Source: Papilionanthe hookeriana x Papilionanthe teres (Eukaryota > Streptophyta > Magnoliopsida > Asparagales > Orchidaceae). From it: a stretch of 64,000 nucleotides of DNA. Under the pieces are notes generated by a model. That model was given only the letters and a program-made list of their open reading frames with translations. It ran no database searches and was not told where the DNA came from. A program made the position numbers and the translations under genes. The DNA is taken from NCBI GenBank assembly GCA_022702705.1, contig CM040434.1, forward strand, positions 58,521,022-58,585,021, given 5' to 3'. Positions 51,560-63,250 of the stretch are shown here, piece after piece. Each line of letters starts with the position of its first letter. The stretch's first letter is position 1.

Positions 51560-51630
51560 TTGTCAATCCATTACCCAATGACAGACCCATTACCCAATAA
51601 GTCAATCGATTACCCAATGGTCAATTTTTG
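51560..51630 (+). repeat. irregular subunit cluster
   Basis: Here TTGACCC is replaced by ATTACCC three times in a row (CATTACCCAATGAC, CATTACCCAATAAG, GATTACCCAATGG). It looks like an expansion of first/second-type subunits that carried one shared G loss. Confidence 0.65.
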
Positions 51631-53060
51631 ACTCAATGACCAACCCATTGACCCCATAGGTCTACTTTTGACAAAAAATCATCTTTGGTCAAAATGGTCA
51701 ATTTCTGACCCAATGACTACCCCATTGACCCAATGAGTTTTTTTGACCATAAATTCAATTTTGGTCAAAATATTCACTTTTGAACTAATGACCAATTTTT
51801 GACCCAATAAGTCAATCTCTGACCTAAAATTCAACTTTGGTTAAAATTAACATTCCTTGACCCAATGACAAAGCCATTGACCCAATAGGTCAACTTTTGA
51901 CCAAATAGTCAATTTTGGTCAAAATAGTCAATTTTTGAATGAATGACCAGCCATTAACCCAATAGGTCAACTTTTGACCAAAAAGTCAACTTTGGTCAAT
52001 ATGGTCAATTTTTGACCCAATGACCAACCCATTGGCCCAATAGATCAACTTTTGACCAAAAAGTCATCTTTGGTCAAAATGGTCAATTTTTGACCCAATT
52101 ACTAACTCATTGACCAAATAGGTCAACTTTTGACCAAAAAGTTAACTTTGGTTAAAATGGTCAATTTCTGACCCAATGTCCACCTCGTTGACACAATGGG
52201 TCAACTTTTGGCCAAAAAATTAATTATTGTCAAAATAGTCAATTTTTTACCTAATGACAAAAATAGTCAATTTTTGAATTAATGACCAATTATTGACTCA
52301 ATAAGTCAATCTCTGACAAAAAAGCTAACTTTGGTCAAAATGGTCAATTCTTGACTCAAGACTAACCCATTAGCCCAATAGGTCAACTTTTGACCAAAAA
52401 GTCAATTTTGGTCAATAGATAAATTTTGACCTAATGATCAACCATTGACCCAATAGGTCAACTTTTGACCAAAAAGTCAACTTTGGTCCAAAAGCTCAAT
52501 TTTTAACCCAATATGTCAACCTTTGACCAAAAAGTCAACTTTGGTCAAGATGGTGAATTTCTGACCCAATGACCTCCCCGGTGACCCAATTTGTTAACCT
52601 TTGAACAAAAATTCAATTTTGGTCAAAATAGGTTAACATTTGACCAAAAAGTCCTCTTTGGTCAAAATGGTGAATTTATGACCCAATGACCTCCTCGTTG
52701 ACCCAATGGGTTAAGTTTTGACCAAAAATTTAATTTTGGTCAAAATAGTTAATTTTAGACCTAATGACCAATTATTGACCCAATAAGTGAAACTCTGACC
52801 AAAAAGTCAACTTTGGACAAGATGGTCAATCCTTGACCCAATGACAAACCCATTTACCCAATAGGTAAACTTTTAACCAAAAAGTCAATTTTGGTCAAAA
52901 TAGTCTATTTTTGATCTAATGACCACCCATCGACCCAATAGGTCAACTATTCACCAAAAAGTCAACTTTGGGCAAAATGGTCAATTTTTGACCCAATGAC
53001 CAACCCATTGACCCAATAGGTCAAGTTTTGACCAAAAAGACATCTTTGGTCAAAATGGTC

Positions 53061-53218
53061 AATTCTTGACCCAATTACCAACTCATTCACCAAATAGGTC
53101 AACTTTTGACAAAAAAAGTCATCTTTGGTCAAAACGGTCAATTCTTGACCCAATTACCAACTCATTCACCAAACAGGTCAACTTTTGACCAAAAAGTCAA
53201 CTTTGGTCAAAATGATCA
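53061..53218 (+). repeat. recent single-monomer duplication
   Basis: Two successive type C monomers begin AATTCTTGACC at 53061 and 53140, 79 bp apart. Both share a rare CATTCACCAAA in place of CATTGACCAAA. The shared private variant shows that one monomer was copied directly next to itself. Confidence 0.82.
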
Positions 53219-56200
53219 ATTTCTGACCCAATGACCACCACGTTAACTCAATGGGTTAACTATTGACAAAAAATTTAATTTTGGTCAAAATAGTTCAACT
53301 TTTGACCAAAATGTCATCTTTGGTCAAAATTGTCAATTTCTGACCCAATGACCACCCGTTAACTCAATGAGTTAACTTTTCACCAAAAATTTAATTTTGT
53401 CAAAATAGTCAATTTTTGACTTAATGACCATTTATTAACCTAATAAGTCAATCTCTGCCCAAGAAGTCAACTTTAGTCAAAATGGTAAATCCTTGACCCA
53501 ATGCTAAACCCATTGACCCAATAGGTCAAATTTTGACCAAACAGTCAATTTTGGCCAAAATAGTCAATTTTTGACTTAATGACCACCCATTGACCCAATA
53601 GGTCAACTTTTGACCAAAAAGTTAATTTTGGTCAAAATAGTCAATTTTTGACCTAATGATCAATTATTAACCCAATAAGCCAATCTGTTACCAAAAATTC
53701 AACTTTGGTCAAAATGGTCAATCCTTGACCCAATGACCAACCCATTGCCTAAAAGGTCAACTTTTGACCAAAAAGTCAACTTTGGTCAAAATGGTCTATT
53801 TTTTACCCAATGACCAACCCATTAACCAAATAGATCAACCTTTGCCAAAAAGTCATCCTTGGTCAAAATGGTCAATTCCTGACCCAATTACCAACTCATT
53901 GACAAAATAGGTCAACTTTTGACCAAAAAGTCAACTTGGATCAAAATGGTCAATTTCTGACCCGATAACCACCCTGTTGACCCAATGGGTCAACTTTTGA
54001 CCAAAAATTTAATTTTGGTCAAAATAGTCAATTATTGACCTAATGACCAATTGTTGACCCAATAAGTCAACCACTGACCATAAAGTCAACTTTGGCAAAA
54101 TGGTCAATCCTTGACCCGATGACCAACCCATTGACTCAATAGGTCAACTTTTGACCAACAAGTCAACTTTGGTCAAAATGGTCAATCCTTGACCTAATGA
54201 CCAACCCATCGACCCAATAGGTCAACTTTTGACCAAAAAGTCAATTTTGGTCAAAATAGTCAATTATTGACCTAATGACCAATTATTGACCCAATAAGAC
54301 AATCTCTGACCAAAAAGTCAACTTTGGTCAAAAAAGTTGATCTTTGACCCAATGACAAACCCATTGACCCAATAGGTCAACTTTTGACCAAAAAGTCAAC
54401 TTTTGTCAAAATGGTCAATTTGTAACCCAATGACCCAATAGGTCAACTTTTGACCAAAAAGTCAACTTTTGTCAAAATTGTTAAACCTTGACCCAAAGAC
54501 CAACCCATTAACCCAATAGGTCAATATTTAACCAAAAAGTCAATTTTGGTCAAAAAAGTCAAATTTCGACCTAATGACCACCCATTGACCAAATAAGTCA
54601 ACTTTCGACCAAAAAGTCAACTTTGGTCAAAATGGTCAATTTTTGACGCAATGACCAACCCATTGACCAATAAGTCAACTTTTGACAAATAAATCAACTT
54701 TGGTCAAAATAGTCATTTACTGAACCAATGACCAACGCATTGACCCAATAAGTTATCTTTTGAACAAAAAGTCAATTTGGGTCAAAATAGTCAATTTTTT
54801 ACCTAATGACTAATTATTGACCCAATAAGTCAATGTCTGACCAAAAAGTCAACTTTGGTCTGAATGGTCAATCGTTGACCCAATGACAAACCCATTGACT
54901 CGTTAGGTCGACTTTTGAACAAAAAGTCAACTTTGGTCAAAATGGTAAATCCTTAACCCAATGACCAACCCACTGACCCAAAAGATCGATTTTTGACCAA
55001 AAAGTCATTTTTGGTCAAAATAGTAAATTTTTGACTAATGACCAATTATTGACCCAATAGGTTAATTTTTGACCAAAAAGTCAACTTTGGTCAAAATGGT
55101 CAATCCTTGACCGAACGACCAACCCATTGACCCATAGGTCAACTTTTGATCCAAAAGTCAACTTTGGCCAAAATGATCAATCATTGACCCAATGACCAAC
55201 TCATTGACCCAAAAGGACAACTTTTGACCAAAAAGTCAATTTTGGTCAAAATTATCAATTTTGACCTAATGACCACCTCATTGACCCAAAAGGTTAACTT
55301 TTGACCAAAAAGTGAAATTTGGTCAAAATGGTCAATTTCTGACACCATGACCTAAATTTGGTCAAAATGGTCAATCCTTGATCCAATGACGAACCCAATG
55401 AGCCATTTTGTAACTTTCGACTAAAAAGTCAACTTTGGCCAAAATGGTTAATCCTTGACCCAATGACCAACATATTAACCTAATAAGTCAACTTTTTACG
55501 AAAAAGTCAATTTTGATCAAAATTGTTAAATTTTGACCAAATGACCGCCTCATTGACCTAAATATGTTATCTTTTCACCAAAAGGACAACTTTGGTCAAA
55601 ATGGTCAATCCTTGACACATTGACCAACCCATTGACTTAACAGGTCAACTTTTGAAAAAAAAAAAGTCAATTTTGGTCAAAATAGTCAATTTTTGACCTA
55701 ATGACCAATTATTGACCTAGAAGCCAATCTCTGACCAAAAAGTCAACTTTGGTCAAAATGGTCAATCCTTGACCCAATGATAAAACCTTTGACCCAATAG
55801 GTCAACCTTTGATCAAAAAGCCAATTTTGGTAAAAATAGTGAATTTTTGACCTAATGACCACCCATTAACCCAATAGGTCAACTTTTGTCCAAAAAGTCA
55901 ACTTTGGCCAAAATGGTCAATTTTTGACTCAAAGACCAACCCATTGACCCGATAGATCAAATTTTAACAAAAAAGTCATCTTCCATCAAAATAATCAATT
56001 GTTGACCCAATTACTAACTCATTGACCAAATAGGTCAACTTTTGACCAAAAGTCAACTTTAGTCAAAATGGTCAATTTCTAACCCAATGGTCACCCCGTT
56101 GACCCAATGGGTCAACTTTTGACCAATAATTTAATTTTGGTCAAAATAATCAATTTTTGACCTAATGACCAATTATTGATCCAATAAGTCAATCTTTGAC

Positions 56201-59200
56201 CAAAAAGTCAACTTTGGTAAAAATGGTCAATCTTGATCCAATGACCAACCCATCGAATCTAATAAGTCAACTTTCGACTAAAAAGACAATTTTGGTCAAA
56301 ATAGTCAATTTTTTGACCTAATGACCAATTACTGACCTAGTAAGCCAATCTCTGAATAAAAAGTCAACTTTGGTCAAAATGGTCAATCCTTGACCCAATG
56401 ACCAACCCATTGACCCAATAGGTCATCTTTTGACCAAAAAGTCAACATTGGTCAAAATGATTAATCCATGACCCAATGACCAACCCATGGGCCTAATAGG
56501 TCAACTTGTGACTAAAAAGTCAATTTTGGTCAAAATGATCTATCTTTGACCCAATGACCATCCCAATAGCCTAATAGGTAAACTTTTGACCAAAAAGTTA
56601 ATTTTGGTCAAAATAGTCAATTATTGACCTAATGACCAATTATTGATCTTGTAAGCTAATCTTTGACTAAAAAGTCATCTTTTGTCAAAATGGTTAATCC
56701 TTGAACCAAATATCGACCCATTGACCCAAAAGGTTAACTTTTGACCAAAAAGTTTACTTTGGTCAATATGATCAATCCTTGACCAAATGACCGACCCATT
56801 AGCCGAATAGGTCAACTTTTGACCAAAAAGTCAATTTTGGTCAAAATAGTCAATTTTTGAATTCATGACTAATTATTGATCCAATAAATCAATCTCTGAC
56901 GAAAAAGTCAGCTTTCGTCAAAATGGCAATCCTTGACCCAATGACAGACCCATTGACCCAATAGGTCAACTTTTAACAAAAAAAGTCAATTTTGGTCAAA
57001 ATAGTCAATTTTTGACTTAATGACCACACTTTGACCCAATAGGTCAACTTTTGACCAAAAACTCAACTTTGGTCAAAATGGTCAATTTTACCCAATGACT
57101 AACCCATCGACCGAATAAGTCAACTTTCGACCAAAAAGTCATCTTTGGTCAAAATGGTCAATTTTTGACCAAATTACCAACTCATTGACCAAATAGGTCA
57201 ACTTTTGACCAAAAAGTCAACTTTGGTCAAAATGGTCAATTTCACCCAATGACCACCCCGTTGACCCAATGGGTTAACTTTTGACAAAAAATTCAATTTT
57301 GGTCAAAATAGTCAATTTTTGACCTAATGACCAATGATCGACCCAATAAGTCAATCTCTGACAAAAAAGTCAACTTTGGTCAAAATGGTTAATCTTTAAC
57401 CCAATGATAAGCCCAATGACCCAATAGGTCAGCTTTTGACCAAAAAGTTAATTTTGGTCAAAATAGTCAATTTTTGACATAATGACCACCCATTAACCCA
57501 ATATGCCAATTTTTGACCAAAAAATCAACTTTGGTCAAATTAGTCATATTTTGACCCAATAACCAACCAATTGACCCAACAGATCAAATTTTGACCAAAA
57601 AGTCATCTTCGGTCAAAATGGTCAATTCTTGACCCATTTACAAACTCATTAACTAAATAAGTCAACTTTTGACCAAAAAGTCAACTTTGGTCAAAATGGT
57701 CAATTCCTGACCCAATGACCATGTCGTTGACCCAATGAGTCATCATCTGACCAAAATTTTAATTTTGGTCAAAATAATCAATTTTTGACCAAATGACCAA
57801 TTATTGACCCAATAAGTCAATCTGTGACCAAAAATTCAACTTTGGTCATAATGGTCAATTCTTAATCTAATAGTAAACTTTTGACAAAAGTCAATTTTAG
57901 TCAAAATGATCAATGTATTGACCTAATGACCACCTGTCGATCTAATAAGTCAACTTTTGTCCAAAAAGTCAACTTTGGTAAAAATGGTCAATTTTTGACC
58001 CATGACAAACTCATTAACCCATTAAGTCAACTTTTGACCGAAAAGTCTTATTTGGTTAAAATGGTTTATTCTTGACCCAGTAACCAACTCATTGACCAAA
58101 TAGGTCAACTTTTGACCAAAAATTCAACTTTGGTCAAAATGGTCAATTTCTGACCACATAACCACCCCGTTGACCCAATAGGTTAACTTTTTACCAAAAA
58201 ATTTATTGTTGTCAAAATAGGTAAACTTGACCGATTGACCCCAAAGGTTAACTTTTGAACAAAAAGTTAAATTTGGACAAAATGGTCAATTTCTGACACA
58301 ATGAACTAAATGTCAACTTTGGCGAAAATGGTCAATCCTTGATCTAATGACCACCCCATTGACCCAATTTGTCAACTTTTGAATAAAAAGTCAACTTTGG
58401 CCAAAATGGTCATCATTAACCCAATGACCAACACATTGACCCAAAAGGTCAACTTTTGACCAAAATGACAATTTTGCTTAAAATTGTCAATTTTTGACCA
58501 AATGACCTCCTCATTGACTTAAATAGGTCAACTTTTGACCAAAAATTCAACTTTGGTCAAAATGGCCAATCCTTGACCCAATGACCAACTCATTGACCCA
58601 ATAAGTCAACTTTTGACCAAAAAGTCAATTTTGGCCAAAATAGTCAATTTTTGACCTAATGACCAATTATTGACCCAGTAAGCCAATCTCTGACCAAAAA
58701 CTCAACTTAGGTCAAAATGGTCAATCCTTTACCCAATGACAAACCCATTGACCCAATAGGTCAACTTTTGACCAAATAGTTAATTTTGCTCAAAATAGTC
58801 AATCTTTTGACTTAATGACCACCCATTGACCCAATAAGTCAACTTTTGACCAAAAAGTCAACATTGGTCAAAATGGTCAATTTTTGACCCAAAGACCAAC
58901 TCATTAACCCGATAGGTCAACTTTTGACCAAAAAGTCATCTTTGGTCAAAATGGTTAATTTCTGACCCAATGACCACCCCGTTGACCCAATGGGTTAACT
59001 TTTGACCAAAAATTCAATTTTGGTGAAAATAGTCAATTTTTGACCTAATGACAAATTATTGACCCAATAAGTCAATCTCTGACCAAAAAGTCAACTTTGG
59101 TCAAAATGGTCAATCCTTGACCCAATGACAAACTCATTAACCAAATAGGTCAACTTTTGACCAAAATGTCAATTTTGGTCAAAATAGGTCAACTGTTGAC

Positions 59201-60064
59201 CAAAAAGTTATCTTTGGTCAAAATGGTCAATTTCTGACCCAATGACCCTCCCGTTGACCTAATGTGTTAACATTTCACAAAAAATTCGATTTTGGTCAAA
59301 ATAGTCATTTTTGACCTAATGACCAATTCTTGATCCAATAAGTCAATCTCTGACCAAAAAGTCAACTTTGGTCAAAAAGGTCAATACTTGACCCAATGAC
59401 AAACTCATTGACCCAATAGGTTACCAAAAAGTCAATTTTTGTCAAATAATCAATTTTTGACTTAATGACCACCCATTCACCCAATAGGTCAACTTTTGAC
59501 CAAAAAGTCAATTTTAGCTAAAATAGTCAATTTTTGACCTAATGACCAATTGACCCAGTAAGTTAATCTCAGACTAAAAGTCAACTTTGGTCAAAATGAT
59601 CAATCCTTAACCCAATGACCAACACATTGACCCAATAGGTCAACGTTTGACCAAAAAAGTCATCTTTGGTCAAAATGGTCAATTCTTGACCCAATTACCA
59701 ACTCATTGACCAAATATGTCAACTTTTGACCAAAAAGTCAACTTTGGTCAAAATGGTCAATTTTAAATTAATGACCAATTATTAACCCAATAAGTCAATT
59801 TCTAACCAAAATGTCAACTTTGGTCAAAATGGTCAATCCTTGACCCAATGACCAACCCATTGGCCTAATAGGTTAACTTTTGACCAAAAAGTGAATTTTG
59901 GTTAAAATAGTCAATTTTTGAATTAATGACCAATTGTTGACCTAATAAGTCAATCTCTGACCACAAAGTCAACTTTGGTCAAAATGGCCAATCCTAGACC
60001 TAATGACAAACCAATTGATCCAATAGGTCAACGTTTGACCAAAAAGTCAATTTTGATCAAAATA

Positions 60065-60141
60065 GTTAGTTTTTGACCTAATGACCACCCATTGATCCAA
60101 TAGGCCAACTTTTGACCAAAAAGTCAACTTTGGTCAAAATG
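60065..60141 (+). repeat. monomer type E (77 bp)
   Basis: Start of a well-preserved stretch that shows the monomer order E-F-C-D-B-A. Type E is recognised by CCTAATGACCACCCATTGA in its first half. It normally follows type A and precedes type F. Confidence 0.8.
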
Positions 60142-60219
60142 GTCAATTTTTGACCCAATGACCAACCCATTGACCCAATAGATCAACTTTTAACCAAAAA
60201 GTCATCTTCGGTCAAAATG
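60142..60219 (+). repeat. monomer type F (78 bp)
   Basis: Type F has TTTTTGACCCAATGACC followed by an AATAGATCAAC third subunit and a GTCATCTTCGG fourth subunit. The GTCATCTT variant recurs in F monomers throughout the window, which makes it a useful phase marker. Confidence 0.8.
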
Positions 60220-60297
60220 GTTAATACTTGACCCAATTACCAACTCATTGACCAAATAGGTTAAATTTTGACCAAAAAGTCAACTTTTGTCAAAATA
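60220..60297 (+). repeat. monomer type C (78 bp)
   Basis: Type C is recognised by CCAATTACCAACTCATTGAC, where the usual AATGACC reads AATTACC. Another clean copy is at 57157-57234, also 78 bp. Confidence 0.8.
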
Positions 60298-60375
60298 GTC
60301 AATTTCTGACCCAATCACCACCCCGTTGACCTAATAGGACAACATTTGACCAAAAATTTAATTTTTGTCAAAATA
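60298..60375 (+). repeat. monomer type D (78 bp)
   Basis: Type D is recognised by TTTCTGACCCAATGACC, then CACCCCGTTGACC and a GGGTTAAC-like third subunit. Another clean copy is at 58954-59031 (78 bp). Type D is the most length-variable type: the 97/98-bp and 49-bp variants in this window are D derivatives. Confidence 0.8.
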
Positions 60376-60452
60376 ATTAATTTTTGACCTAATGACCAAT
60401 TGTTGACCCAATAAGTCAATCTCTGACCAAAAAGTCAACTTTGGTCAAAATG
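60376..60452 (+). repeat. monomer type B (77 bp)
   Basis: Type B is recognised by CCTAATGACCAATTATTGAC followed by CCAATAAGTCAATCTCTGAC. It is 77 bp here and at 32967-33043. It usually follows D and precedes A. Confidence 0.8.
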
Positions 60453-60530
60453 GTCAATCCTTGACCCAATGACCAATCCATTGACCCAATAAGTCAACTT
60501 TTGACCAAAAAGTCAACTTCGGTCAAAATG
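60453..60530 (+). repeat. monomer type A (78 bp)
   Basis: Type A is recognised by TCCTTGACCCAATGACC(A/AA) and an ACCCATTGACCCAATAGG second subunit. It closes the local E-F-C-D-B-A series. An A-like monomer (60531-60608) and another B (60609-60685) follow. The six types sum to about 466 bp. Confidence 0.8.
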
Positions 60531-61250
60531 GTAAATCCTTGACCCAATGACCAACCCAATGACCCAAAAGGTCAACTTTTGACTAAAAAGTCAATTTTGG
60601 TCAAAATAGTCAATTTTTGACCTGATGACCAATTATTGACCAAGTAAGCCAATCTCTGACCAAAAACTCAACTTTGGTCAAAATGGTCAATCTGTGACCC
60701 AATGACCAACCCATTAACCCAATAGGTCAACTTTTGACCAAAAAGTCAACTTTGGTCAAAATGATCAATCCTTGACCCAATGACCAACCCAGTGGCCTAA
60801 TAGGTCAACTTTTGACCAAAAAGTCAATTTTTTGTCAAAGTAGTAAATTTTTTTATTAATAACCAATTATTAACCCGATAAGACAATCTCTGATTAAAAA
60901 GTCAACTTTGGTCAAAATGGTCAATCCTTGACCCAATGACAAACCCATTGACCTAATAGGTCAACTTTTGACCAAAAAGTTAATTTGGGTCAAAATAGTC
61001 AATTTTTGACCAAATGACCACCCATTGACCCAATAGGTCAAGTTTTGACCAAAAAGTCAACTTTGGTTAAAATGGTCAATTTTTGACCCAATGACTAACC
61101 CATTGACCCATTAGGTCAACGTTTGACCAAAAAGTCATATTTGGTCAAAATGGTTAATTCTTTACCCAATTACCAACTCATTGACCAAATATGTCAACTT
61201 TTGACCAAAAAGTCATCTTTGGTCAAAATGATCAATTTCTGACCCAATGA

Positions 61251-63250
61251 CCCTCCCGTTGACCCAATTGGTTAACCTTTGACAAAAAATTCGATTATGG
61301 TCAAAATAGACAATTTTTGCCCTAATGATTAGTTATAGACCCAATAAATCAATCTCTGACCAAAAAGTCAACTTTGGTCAAAATAGTCAATCTTTGTCCT
61401 AATGACAAACCCATTGACCCAACAGGTTAACTTTTGACCAAAAAGTTAATTTTTGACTTAATCACCACCCATTGACCTAATAGGTCAACCTTTGACAAGA
61501 AAGTTAATTTTAGCCAAAATAGTCAATTTTTGACCTAATGACCAATTATTGACCCAGTAAACCAATCTCTGACCAAAAAGTTAACTTTTGTCAAAATGGT
61601 CAATCATTGACCAAATGACCAACCCATTGACCCAATAGGTCAACTTTTAACCAAAAAAGTCAGCTTTGGTCAACATGGTCAATTCTTGACCCCATTACCA
61701 ACTCATTGACCAAATAGGTCAACTTTTGACTAAAAAGTCGACATTTGTCAAAATGGTCAATTTTTGAATTAATGACCAATTATTAACCCAATAAGTCAAT
61801 CTCTAACCAAAAAGTCAACTTTGATCAAAATGGTCAATCCTTGACCCAATGACCAACCCATTGACCCAATAGGTCAACTTTTGACCAAAAAAGTCATCTT
61901 TGGTCAAAATGGTCAATTCTTGAATTAATGACCAATTATTGACCCAATAAGTCAATCTCTGACCACAAAGTCAACTTTGATCAAAATGGTCAATCCTAGA
62001 CCCAATGACAAACCCATTGACCCAATAGGTCAACTTTTGACCAAATAGTAAATTTTGGTCAAAATAATCAATTTTTGACTTAATGACCACCCATTGACCC
62101 AATATGTCAACTTTTGACCAAAAAGTCAACTTTGGCCAAAATGGTCAATTTTTAACCCAATGAACAACCCATTGACCCAATATGTCAACTTTTTACCAAA
62201 AAGTCATCTTTGGTCAAAATGGTCAATTCTTCACCAAATTACCAACTCATTAACCAAAAGGGTCAACTTTTGACAAAAAAAGTAAACTTTGGTCAAAATG
62301 GTCAATTTCTGACCCAATGACCACCCTGTTCACCCAATGGGTTACCTTTTGATAAAAAATTCAACTTTGGTCAAAATAGTTAATTTTTTACCTAATGACC
62401 AATTATTGACCCAATGTTAATCTGTGACCAAAAAGTCAACTTTGGTCAAAATAGTCAATCCTTGACCCAATGACAAATCCATTAACCCAATATGTCAACA
62501 TTTAACCAAAAAGTCAATTTTGATCAAAATAGTCAATTTTTTACCTAATGACCACCCATTGATCCAATAGGCCAACTTTTGACCAAAAAGTTAACTTTGG
62601 TCAAAATGTCAATTTTTAACCCAATGACCAACCCATTGACCCAATAGATCTACTTTTAAACAAAAAGTCATCTTCGATCTAAATGGTCAATTCATGACCC
62701 AATTACCAAATCATTGACTAAATAGGTCAACTTTTGACCAAAATGTCAACTTTTGTTAAAATGACAATTTCTGACCCAATCAGCACCCCGTTGACCCAAT
62801 AGTTTAACTTTTGACCAAAAAATTAATTTTTGTCAAAATAATTAATTTTTGAGCTAATGACCAATTATTGACCCAATAAGTCAATCTCTGACCAAAACGT
62901 CAACTTTGGTCAAATTGGTCAATCCTTGACCCAATGACAAACCTATTGACCCAATAGGTCAACTTTTGATCGAAAAGTCAACTTCGGTCAAAATGGTCAA
63001 TCCTTGACCCAAAGACCAACCCATTGACCCAAAAGGTCAACTTTTGACCAAAAAGTCAATTTTGGTCAAAATAGTCAATTTTTGACCTGATAACCAATTA
63101 TTGGCCTAGTAAGTCAATCTCTGATCAAAAAGTCAATTTTGGTCAAAGTGGTCAATCTGTGACCCAATGACCAACCCATTGACCCAATAGGTCAACTTTT
63201 GACTGAAAAATCAACTTTGGTCAAAATGGTGAATCCTTGAACCAATGACC
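61251..63250 (+). repeat. 2.0-kb tandem duplication, copy 2, with extra hexamer
   Basis: Matches 59.25-61.25 kb. A TAATTAATTTTTGA(C/G) marker lies at about 60373 and 62838, 2465 bp apart instead of about 2001. The extra 464 bp equals six monomers, inserted around 62.06-62.53 kb. The right end is approximate. Confidence 0.7.

Larger units (their letters stand above)
49690..59250 (+). repeat. loosely ordered satellite array
   Basis: Ordinary A-F monomers, with weaker long-range order than elsewhere. Local features: 1.5-length D monomers near 52620-52680, 53285-53330 and 59175-59220; a diverged match to the middle of the 7.2-kb unit at about 54.3-55.8 kb (T monomer at 55351); and a further short match around 58.2-58.7 kb (T monomer at 58304). 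There are no genes or unique DNA. Confidence 0.7.
59250..61250 (+). repeat. 2.0-kb tandem duplication, copy 1
   Basis: The marker GACCCTCCCGTTGACC occurs near 59249 and 61250, about 2001 bp apart. It is followed in both by ATTCGATT(T/A)TGG, a change not seen in ordinary D monomers. Confidence 0.75.

Noticed and set aside
55655..55665. Run of 11 A, possibly a retroposon poly(A) tail
   Set aside because: It sits inside a normal monomer between TTTTG and GTCAA, replacing the usual CCAAAAA spacer. There is no inserted element or target-site duplication.
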